Position numbers and translations under genes: made by a program. The notes beneath the pieces are model-generated. The model was given only the letters and a program-made list of their open reading frames with translations, made no database searches and had not been told where the DNA came from. DNA of 64,000 nucleotides from Blastococcus sp. TF02A-30. Lineage in GTDB: Bacteria; Actinomycetota; Actinomycetes; Mycobacteriales; Geodermatophilaceae. Position 1 is the first letter of the stretch. The number at the start of each line of letters is the position of its first letter. Shown one piece after another: positions 30,523 to 37,263 of the stretch. The DNA lies in assembly GCF_003319185.1 (NCBI RefSeq), contig NZ_QOHJ01000004.1, positions 1-64,000 of the forward strand, read 5' to 3'.

Positions 30523-30586
30523 ACGCTAGGAGGCGCCGGTCATGCAGGCCAGCTAATGCTTCTACGGCGGCATTAGCATCGCTGTC
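30523..30586. promoter_or_regulatory. Divergent lysE/lysG promoters with LysR-type operator
   Basis: A minus-strand -10 (TAGCGT at 30523-30528) serves lysE and a plus-strand -10 (TAGCAT at 30574-30579) serves lysG, each 7-8 bases from a GTG. Between them is an inverted repeat, gctaatg (30552-30558) and cattagc (30571-30577), with T and A 11 bases apart inside it as in LysR-type boxes. The right arm overlaps the lysG -10, which fits autoregulation. Confidence 0.65.
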
Positions 30587-31468
30587 GTGGACGTCGACCT
30601 CGCCCAGCTGCGCACCCTGGTGGCCGTCGTGGACGAGGGGTCGCTGGACGCGGCGGCCCGGCGGCTGCACGTGACCCCGTCGGCGGTGTCGCAGCGGCTG
30701 CGCGCGCTGGAGGTCGCCGCCGGCCGGGTGCTGGTGCACCGCGGGCGACCGGCGACGGTGACCCCGGCCGGTGAGCCGGTCCTGCGGCTGGCCCGCCAGG
30801 TCGGGCTGCTCGTCGCCGACACCGACCGGCGGCTGGACCCGGACGGAGCTGCGGCCCCGGTGGTGCCGATCGCGGTGAACGCCGACTCGCTGGCCACCTG
30901 GGCGCTGCCCGCCCTCGCGCCGCTGGCCGGCGACGTCCTCCTGGACCTGCACAGCGCCGACCAGGCCGACACCAGCGCGCTGCTGCGGGCAGGCACCGTC
31001 ATGGGTGCGGTCACCTCCGACGCCGAACCCGTGGCCGGCTGCCGCGCCACCCCGCTGGGCACCATGCGCTACCTGCCGTGCGCCGCACCGGCCTTCGCCG
31101 AGCGCTGGTTCCCGGACGGCCCCGACGCCGGCGCGCTGCTCCGCGCGCCGGTGGTGGTCTTCGACCGGCGTGACGACCTGCAGCACGCCTACCTGCGGCG
31201 GCACCTGACCTCGACCGCGGAGGTGCCGGTGCACTACGTGCCGGCCTCGGCCGACTTCGGCGCCGCGGTGGCCCTCGGCTTCGGCTGGGGCATGCTCCCC
31301 GAGCAGCAGCTGGCGACGGCCGGCGGGGCCGTCGCGCCCTTCGACCCGGGCGGCGCCGTCGACGTCGCGCTGCACTGGCAGCAGTGGCGGCTGGAGTCCG
31401 AGCCGCTGGACCGGGTGGCCGCGGCGCTGGTGGGGGCTGCCCGCACCGCGCTGCGGCCGCCGGGCTGA
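30587..31468 (+). CDS. lysG: LysR-family regulator of amino-acid export (LysG/ArgP type)
   Basis: The 293-residue protein has the LysR winged-helix N-terminus (LAQLRTLVAVVDEGSLDAAARRLHVTPSAVSQRLRALE) and a periplasmic-binding-like effector domain. It is divergent from lysE. By homology with LysG/ArgP it should activate lysE when lysine, arginine or related amino acids accumulate. The GTG start lies seven bases after TAGCAT and no ribosome site is visible, so the mRNA is probably leaderless. Confidence 0.9.
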   Translation: MDVDLAQLRTLVAVVDEGSLDAAARRLHVTPSAVSQRLRALEVAAGRVLVHRGRPATVTPAGEPVLRLARQVGLLVADTDRRLDPDGAAAPVVPIAVNADSLATWALPALAPLAGDVLLDLHSADQADTSALLRAGTVMGAVTSDAEPVAGCRATPLGTMRYLPCAAPAFAERWFPDGPDAGALLRAPVVVFDRRDDLQHAYLRRHLTSTAEVPVHYVPASADFGAAVALGFGWGMLPEQQLATAGGAVAPFDPGGAVDVALHWQQWRLESEPLDRVAAALVGAARTALRPPG

Positions 31469-31487
31469 GGCCCGGGCGACCCGCCGG

Positions 31488-32582
31488 TCAGCGCGCGGGC
31501 GCGGGGGGAGCCGTCGAGGCCCGCTCGACGACGGAGGTGTCGAGGGTGCGGTGCGGGGCGTCGAGCTCCTCGCCGGAGATGAGGGCCAGCAGCATGGCCG
31601 TCGCCTCCTCGCCCATCCGCCGGATCGGCTGCTGCACGGTGGTCAGCGGCGGGTCGGCGAGCGCGGACTCGGGGATGTTGTCGAACCCGACCACCGAGAG
31701 CTGGTCCGGCACGGCGATGCCCAGGTCGCGGGCCACCTCGAGCGTCGCCAGGGCGGAGAGGTCGTTCGCCGCGAACACCGCCGTCGGGGGCCGGCGGAGC
31801 GACAGCAGCTCGCGGGCCGCCTCGCCGGCGATCTCCGGCTCGAACCCGCCGGAGCGCACGAGGGTCTCGTCGACCGGCAGACCGGCGGCCGCCAGCGCCT
31901 CGCGGTAGCCCTGCTCGCGCTGCTGGGCCGACGCGAGGTCGGAGCGGCCGGTGATCATGCCGATCCGGGTGTGCCCCAGCCCGATCAGGTGCTCGACACC
32001 CAGGCGCGCGCCCTGCAGGTTGTCCGCGGCCACCGACGGCAGCCCCGAGGGGCCGGTGTGCGGGTCGACGGCCACCACCGGGCCGTCGGCCTGCACGTCG
32101 GTCACCGTCGGCGTCACCAGGACGGCGCCGTCGACGAGGGAGCCCATCAGGCGGGAGAGCGAGCGGCGCTCCCAGCCGACGCGCGCCTCCTCGTGCCCAC
32201 CCGCGGAGTAGGCGATCAGCTCGTAGCCCGAGCCGTGGATGGCGTCGGCGACACCCTTGAGCACCTCGGTGCTGAACGGCTCGAAGTCCATGACCAGGAC
32301 GCCCACGACGTTGGTCCGCCGGTTGCGCAGGCTGCGCGCGACCAGGCTCGCCTCGTAGCCGAGCCGGTCCACGACCCGGGTCACGTGGTCGACGGTCTCC
32401 GCGGACACGCCGTACCGCCCGTTGAGCACCTTCGACACCGTGGAGATGGAGACGCCGGCCTCCGCGGCCACCTGCTGCATGGTCACGCGACCGCCGAGGG
32501 ACGGCGACGGGACCACCAGCGGGGCAGCCGCGCGGGCGCGGGCGACCTCGTCGACGTCGTCGCGTGGTGGGTGGAGCGTCAT
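31488..32582 (-). CDS. LacI-family repressor of the xylo-oligosaccharide cluster
   Basis: The 364-residue protein has a 35-residue N-terminal extension, then the LacI helix-turn-helix (RVTMQQVAAEAGVSISTVSKVLNGRYGVSAETV) with hinge helix RSLRNRRTN, and a sugar-binding core. The ATG at 32582 follows gagagg at six bases; a TTG two codons upstream is less likely. It neighbours an ABC sugar importer and faces hemicellulose enzymes. An 18-bp LacI-type operator stands at 35904-35921 in the divergent promoter, so it probably represses both arms until xylo- or arabino-oligosaccharide binds. Confidence 0.9.
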   Translation of the reverse strand: MTLHPPRDDVDEVARARAAAPLVVPSPSLGGRVTMQQVAAEAGVSISTVSKVLNGRYGVSAETVDHVTRVVDRLGYEASLVARSLRNRRTNVVGVLVMDFEPFSTEVLKGVADAIHGSGYELIAYSAGGHEEARVGWERRSLSRLMGSLVDGAVLVTPTVTDVQADGPVVAVDPHTGPSGLPSVAADNLQGARLGVEHLIGLGHTRIGMITGRSDLASAQQREQGYREALAAAGLPVDETLVRSGGFEPEIAGEAARELLSLRRPPTAVFAANDLSALATLEVARDLGIAVPDQLSVVGFDNIPESALADPPLTTVQQPIRRMGEEATAMLLALISGEELDAPHRTLDTSVVERASTAPPAPAR

Positions 32583-32661
32583 GAACAACCTCTCGTCGTC
32601 CGGGCCCTGGACGCATCGTGGCGCACGGGCCCTCGACCGCGCGCCTCGACGGGCGCCGGGG

Positions 32662-33498
32662 TCAGCCCTTCACCGCTCCCTGGAGCCCGCTGACGATCCG
32701 CCGCTGCATGGCGAGGAACAGCATGAGCGCCGGGATCATCGCGATGGTCGTGAAGGCGAGCACGCCCGCGGTGTCGGCCGAGTACTGCGTCGAGTAGTCG
32801 GCCACGCCGAGGGGCAGCGTCCGCATCTCGCCCTGCAGGAGCAGCAGCGGGAGCAGGTAGGCGTTCCACGAGGCCACGAAGGCGAGGACGCCGACGGTGA
32901 CCAGGCCCGGCATCGACAGCGGCAGCGCGATCCGCCAGAAGATGCCCACCCGGGAGGAGCCGTCGAGCAGGGCCGCCTCCTCGAGCTCCTTGGGCAGCGC
33001 CATGAGGAACGGTCGCAGGATGACCACCGTGGTCGGCAGCGCGAACGCCGCCTGCGGCAGCGCGACGCCCCACCAGGTGTTGCCCAGGTCGAGGTCGCGG
33101 GTCACCAGGATGAACAGCGGGATGATCGCCACGGCCGCAGGGAAGAGCAGCCCCAGCACGAACACCAGGAACAGCGGCTCCCGGAGCTTGAACTGGTAGC
33201 GCGCCAGCGGGTAGGCGGCCATCACCCCGGCCAGCACCGCGATCACCGTCGTCAGGACGGCGATGACCGTCGAGTTGAGCGCGTACCGCCAGAAGTCGGG
33301 GTTGCTGACGACCCGCGTGTAGTTGCCCAGCACCCACGGGTCGGGCAGCGCCGCGGGGTCGCGGGCCAGCTGCTCGTTGGTGCGGAACCCGCCGAGCGCG
33401 CCGTAGAGCACCGGGCCGAGCGTCACCGCCACCACCGCGAGCGCCGCCAGGTACACGAACGGGCCGGCGCCCCCGGACCTCCTGGACCGTCGAGCCAC
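32662..33498 (-). CDS. ABC sugar transporter permease (MalG type)
   Basis: The 278-residue inner-membrane protein has six helices and the EAA loop ELEEAALLDGSSRVGIFWRIALPLSMPGL, which docks to the ATPase. The GTG at 33498 is chosen because AAGGAG stands six bases upstream. It gives a VARRSRR... start typical of MalG-type permeases; a longer frame to 33540 overlaps the upstream stop. It pairs with the MalF-type permease and the lipoprotein encoded just upstream in the operon. Confidence 0.92.
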   Translation of the reverse strand: MARRSRRSGGAGPFVYLAALAVVAVTLGPVLYGALGGFRTNEQLARDPAALPDPWVLGNYTRVVSNPDFWRYALNSTVIAVLTTVIAVLAGVMAAYPLARYQFKLREPLFLVFVLGLLFPAAVAIIPLFILVTRDLDLGNTWWGVALPQAAFALPTTVVILRPFLMALPKELEEAALLDGSSRVGIFWRIALPLSMPGLVTVGVLAFVASWNAYLLPLLLLQGEMRTLPLGVADYSTQYSADTAGVLAFTTIAMIPALMLFLAMQRRIVSGLQGAVKG

Positions 33499-33536
33499 CG
33501 GGATCTCCTTCTCAGCCGTCACCGTCGCCACCCGGT

Positions 33537-34520
33537 TCACCCCTCGGCCTTGGTGTCGCGGCGCAGCACCAGGAGCTGGTAGGCCAGCGCCATCACGAAA
33601 CCGATCACGAACAGCAGCACGGAGGCGGCGCCGGCGATGCCGTAGTTGCTGCGCTGCGAGCCCTGGCTGATCAGGTACGTCGCCATGGTGGTCGTCGCGT
33701 TCGCCGGGCCACCGCCGGTCAGGATCCACACCATGTCGAACAGCTGGAGCGAACCGATCATCGACAGGAAGCACCAGGTCCGGATGGTCGGCGCCAGCAG
33801 CGGGATGGCGATGCTCCGCTGGATCTGCCACCACGACGCGCCGTCGAGCTGCGCGGCCTCGTAGAGCTCGTCCGGCACGCCCTGCAGGCCGGCGAGGAAC
33901 AGCAGCACCGCCAGGCCCAGGTACTTCCAGGTGAGGACGACGAAGACGGTGGGCAGCGCGAGCTCGGGCGTGCCCAGGAAACCCTGCTCCGGCACGGGCA
34001 GGCCGACGGCGGAGATCATCGTCTCGAGCAGGCCGGTGCGCGGCTGCAGCAGCTGGAACCACACGACGCCCGCGATGACCTCGGCGAGCACGTAGGGGAC
34101 GAAGATGATCGTCCGCAGCAGGCCGCGCCCGCGGAGGCGGCGGTTGAGCAGCAGCGCGAGCGCCAGGCCCAGCGGCAGCTGCACGAGGATCGACGCGAAG
34201 ACGATGATGAAGTTGTGCGCGACGGCGTCGCGGAAGACGTCGTCGCCGAGCACGCGGGCGTAGTTGTCCAGCCCGATGAAGTCCACCATCGGGCCGAAGC
34301 CCTTCCAGCGGTAGAGCGACATCCGGGCGGCCGAGAACACCGGGTAGACGACGAAGACCGCCATCAGCGCCAGCGCCGGCGTGACGAACAGCAGGATCTC
34401 GAGGCGCTGCCGGCGCTTGCCGCCGACCGGGCGCCCGGTCACCCGGCGCGCTGCCGCGCGCCGGGTGACCGCTGCGCCGGTCTCGGTAGCCTCCGGCGCA
34501 GCGGTCACCGGGGAGGTCAT
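33537..34520 (-). CDS. ABC sugar transporter permease (MalF type)
   Basis: The 327-residue permease has a 40-residue Ala/Arg/Thr N-terminus, six membrane helices, and the EAA loop ELYEAAQLDGASWWQIQRSIAIPLLAPTI. Its ATG at 34520 comes seven bases after the stop of the binding-protein gene. The first 85 bases of its coding region hold two overlapping perfect inverted repeats (34436-34509), which encode a repeated AAVTRRAA / ARRVTG peptide. This may lower its expression relative to the binding protein. Confidence 0.92.
   Translation of the reverse strand: MTSPVTAAPEATETGAAVTRRAAARRVTGRPVGGKRRQRLEILLFVTPALALMAVFVVYPVFSAARMSLYRWKGFGPMVDFIGLDNYARVLGDDVFRDAVAHNFIIVFASILVQLPLGLALALLLNRRLRGRGLLRTIIFVPYVLAEVIAGVVWFQLLQPRTGLLETMISAVGLPVPEQGFLGTPELALPTVFVVLTWKYLGLAVLLFLAGLQGVPDELYEAAQLDGASWWQIQRSIAIPLLAPTIRTWCFLSMIGSLQLFDMVWILTGGGPANATTTMATYLISQGSQRSNYGIAGAASVLLFVIGFVMALAYQLLVLRRDTKAEG
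34436..34509 (-). repeat. Two overlapping, mutually exclusive stem-loops
   Basis: One hairpin pairs 34436-34450 with 34457-34471 (15 bp, 6-nt loop). The other pairs 34464-34480 with 34493-34509 (17 bp, 12-nt loop). Both use bases 34464-34471, so only one can form at a time. In the minus-strand mRNA they lie just after the permease start codon. Confidence 0.8.
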
Positions 34521-34527
34521 CGACGGA

Positions 34528-35820
34528 TCACTTCTCCTGGTCCGCTGCCTCTTGGGTGTCGTCCACGACGTCCTGCGGCGAGGCCTGGCCGGCCAGCAGC
34601 AGGGCGATCGCGTCGTTCATCGCGCCACCGACCGACGCGCCGAACGCGGTGTCGAAGTAGAGCTGGATGAACGGCGAGGCGTCGCGGACCTCGAGCAGCT
34701 GGGCGAGCGCCGGGTCGGACACCGACCCGATCGCGGCCGGGTTGGTCGGCAGGCCCATGTCGTTCTCCGCGAAGCCGGTCTGCACCTCGTCGGAGAGCAG
34801 GTACTTCACCAGGTCCACGGCGGCGTCGGGAGCGCCCTCGGCCACGGCCCAGGCGTCACCACCACCGAGCTGCGCCTCCGGGTCGCCCTCGCCGCCCTCG
34901 ATGGCGGGGAAGGGGAACCAGCCGGTCCGCTCGCCCAGGCCCTGGCCGTCCTCGGTGAGCCCCTGCATCACGCCGGGCTCCCAGTGGCCGGCCAGCTCCA
35001 TCGCGACCTGCCCGGTGGCGAGCAGACCCGAGGCGGAGGTGGCGCCCTCCTGGGCGGGCGTCGTCAGGAAGCCGGGGTTGAACGGCTCGGTCTCCAGGAG
35101 CGCCTGCAGCTCCTCGCCGGCCTGCACGAAGCACGGGTCGGAGAAGTCGAGGCTGGTCACCGCGTCGGTGAGCACGTCCTCGGAGCAGGCGCGCAGCGCG
35201 GTGTAGTACCAGTAGTGGGCCGCCGGCCACTTGTCGCCCGCGCCGACCGAGATCGGCGTGATGCCCGCGCCCTTGAGCGTCTCGACGGTGGAGTACAGCT
35301 CCTCCATCGTGGTGGGCGGCGTGGTGATGCCGGCCTGCTCGAAGAGCTCGGTGTTGTACCAGAACCCGACGACGCCGACGGAGAACGGCAGCGCGTAGGT
35401 CTGGTCCTCGACCTGCCAGCCGGCCAGCGTGCCCGGCTCGATCTTGCCGATCTCCTCCGAGGCGTCCTCGGTGAGGTCGCGGACCAGGCCGGCCTCCACG
35501 TGGTCGGCGAGCTCGCCGCCGCCGCGCTCCATGTAGACGTCGGGCAGGTCGCCGCTCTGGAAGGCGGCCTCCAGCCGGTCGACCATGTCCTCGTGGGCCA
35601 TGGCCACGACCTCGACCTCGACGCCGGGGTTGGCGTCCTCGAAGTCCGCGGCCACCTGCTCGTAGTAGCCCCTGCCGGGCTCGTTGTTCGAGTTGTGCCA
35701 CCACGTGATGGTGTTGCCGTCGGCTTCCGAACCGCCGTCGTCACCCCCACATGCCGCCACACCCAGCAAGACAGCGCTGCTGCACATCACCGAGAGAGCT
35801 GCTCGCCCCGGACGCCGCAT
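34528..35820 (-). CDS. Extracellular sugar-binding lipoprotein
   Basis: The 430-residue protein has a lipoprotein signal peptide ending in the lipobox VAAC (cysteine near residue 26), followed by a GGDDGGS linker. The mature part is a type I sugar-binding fold with ITWWHNSNNEPGRGYYEQVAADFEDANPGVEV and VGVVGFWYNTELFEQAGI. It heads the importer operon and should capture xylo- or arabinoxylo-oligosaccharides. The ATG at 35820 follows aagggg at about five bases. Strong stem-loops follow its stop inside the next gene. Confidence 0.93.
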   Translation of the reverse strand: MRRPGRAALSVMCSSAVLLGVAACGGDDGGSEADGNTITWWHNSNNEPGRGYYEQVAADFEDANPGVEVEVVAMAHEDMVDRLEAAFQSGDLPDVYMERGGGELADHVEAGLVRDLTEDASEEIGKIEPGTLAGWQVEDQTYALPFSVGVVGFWYNTELFEQAGITTPPTTMEELYSTVETLKGAGITPISVGAGDKWPAAHYWYYTALRACSEDVLTDAVTSLDFSDPCFVQAGEELQALLETEPFNPGFLTTPAQEGATSASGLLATGQVAMELAGHWEPGVMQGLTEDGQGLGERTGWFPFPAIEGGEGDPEAQLGGGDAWAVAEGAPDAAVDLVKYLLSDEVQTGFAENDMGLPTNPAAIGSVSDPALAQLLEVRDASPFIQLYFDTAFGASVGGAMNDAIALLLAGQASPQDVVDDTQEAADQEK

Positions 35821-35861
35821 GTCTGACCCCTTCGTCACTCCGCACGCCGCCTGTGGCGTGG

Positions 35862-35871
35862 GACACGTGTC
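35862..35871. promoter_or_regulatory. 10-bp palindrome at the importer transcription start region
   Basis: gacacgtgtc is a perfect palindrome about ten bases downstream of the candidate minus-strand -10. It could be a second operator for the importer operon, distinct from the LacI-type site. Evidence is the symmetry and position only. Confidence 0.35.
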
Positions 35872-35874
35872 GTG

Positions 35875-35927
35875 AAGATGGCAGGGGGCGCTTGTCGATG
35901 TCAAACGTTGTCGATAACGTTTTCGCT
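35875..35927. promoter_or_regulatory. Divergent promoter with LacI-type operator, importer and xylanase operons
   Basis: On the plus strand TTGTCG (35892-35897), a 17-base spacer, TAACGT (35915-35920) and seven bases lead to the GTG of the GH10 gene. On the minus strand TTGACA (35904-35899), an 18-base spacer and CATCTT (35880-35875) form the importer promoter. An 18-bp near-perfect palindrome (aacgttgtcgataacgtt, 35904-35921) with central CG covers the xylanase -10 and touches the importer -35. One bound LacI dimer could block both promoters. Confidence 0.8.
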
Positions 35928-37199
35928 GTGACCTGCTCCACTGCCGCCGACGACCTGCGCCGTTCCGCGGTGACCCTCACCGTGCGCACGCCCGACGGCT
36001 CGCCGTGCGCCGGCGCCGACGTGCTCGTCGAGCAGCTGGGGCACGACGTCGCCTTCGGCAACATCGGGTTCGACTTCGTCGGCCTGGCCAACGGCGAGGA
36101 GGACGGCGCCCGCGAGAACGTCTTCGGCGGCGCCGACCCCGAGGCCGCGCGGCAGCTCGAGGAGCTGTGGCTGGACGTCTTCAACACCGCCACGCTGCCG
36201 TTCTACTGGGCCGGCTTCGAGGCGGTGGAGGGGCAGCCCGACACCGAGCGGCTGCGCGCCACCGCGGCCTGGTTCCGGGAGCGCGGGGTGCGGGTCAAGG
36301 GCCACCCGCTGGTCTGGCACACCCTGGCGCCGGACTGGCTGCGGCGGTCTCCCGACGAGGACGTCGAGCGGACCGTCCGGGCCCGGATCGGCCGCGAGGT
36401 CACCACGTTCGCGGGCCTGATCGACACGTGGGACGCGATCAACGAGGTCGTGATCATGCCCGTCTTCGCGAACGAGGACGAGCAGAACGCGATCACCCGG
36501 CTCTGCCGGCGGATCGGCCGGATCCCCACCGTGCGGCTCGCGTTCGAGGAGGCGCGCCGCGCGAACCCGGCCGCCACGCTGGTGCTCAACGACTTCAACC
36601 TGTCGACGGCGTACGAGTGCCTGATCGAGGGGGTGCTCGAGGCCGGGATCCAGCTCGACGCGATCGGGCTGCAGAGCCACATGCACCAGGGCTACTGGGG
36701 CGAGGAGCGGACCCAGGAGGTGCTCGAGCGCTTCGCCCGCTACGGCCTGCCGCTGCACTGGACCGAGACGACGCTCGTCTCCGGGGAGCTGATGCCCCCG
36801 GAGATCGAGGACCTCAACGACCACCAGGTGGACTCCTGGCCCTCCACCCCCGAGGGCGAGGCCCGGCAGGCCGACGACGTCGTGCGGCACTACCGGACGC
36901 TGCTCGCGCACCCGTCGGTCGAGGCCGTGACGTACTGGGGGATCACCGACCGCGGGTCCTGGCTGGGCGCGCCGGCCGGGCTGGTCCGCGCCGACGGCAG
37001 CCCGAAGCCCGCGTACGACGCCCTCCGCGGCCTGGTCAAGGGGGAGTGGTGGCTGCCACCCACCCCGGTGCGCACCGACGGCGACGGCCGCGCGGAGGTG
37101 CGCGGGTGGGCCGGCGAGTACCGCGTCACGGCCGGGGAGCGCACCGGCACGTTCCGCCTGCGGCCCGGCGCACCGCCGCCCGAGGTCACCGTGGCCTGA
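35928..37199 (+). CDS. Intracellular GH10 endo-xylanase / exo-oligoxylanase
   Basis: The 423-residue protein has a GH10 barrel with the acid/base Glu in WDAINEV (about residue 173) and the nucleophile Glu in LHWTETT (about residue 280). KGHPLVWHTLAPDWL and IGLQSHMHQGYW supply substrate-binding residues. There is no signal peptide, so it should cut imported xylo-oligosaccharides in the cytoplasm. A short beta-rich C-terminal segment follows the barrel. The GTG at 35928 is preferred to an ATG at 35898 because it lies seven bases after the -10 element and outside the operator. Confidence 0.9.
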   Translation: MTCSTAADDLRRSAVTLTVRTPDGSPCAGADVLVEQLGHDVAFGNIGFDFVGLANGEEDGARENVFGGADPEAARQLEELWLDVFNTATLPFYWAGFEAVEGQPDTERLRATAAWFRERGVRVKGHPLVWHTLAPDWLRRSPDEDVERTVRARIGREVTTFAGLIDTWDAINEVVIMPVFANEDEQNAITRLCRRIGRIPTVRLAFEEARRANPAATLVLNDFNLSTAYECLIEGVLEAGIQLDAIGLQSHMHQGYWGEERTQEVLERFARYGLPLHWTETTLVSGELMPPEIEDLNDHQVDSWPSTPEGEARQADDVVRHYRTLLAHPSVEAVTYWGITDRGSWLGAPAGLVRADGSPKPAYDALRGLVKGEWWLPPTPVRTDGDGRAEVRGWAGEYRVTAGERTGTFRLRPGAPPPEVTVA

Positions 37200-37263
37200 C
37201 CACGGCCCGCGCCACCCGATCAGCGCACCACCGCGCCCCACCCCCGAACAGGACGGACACCCG

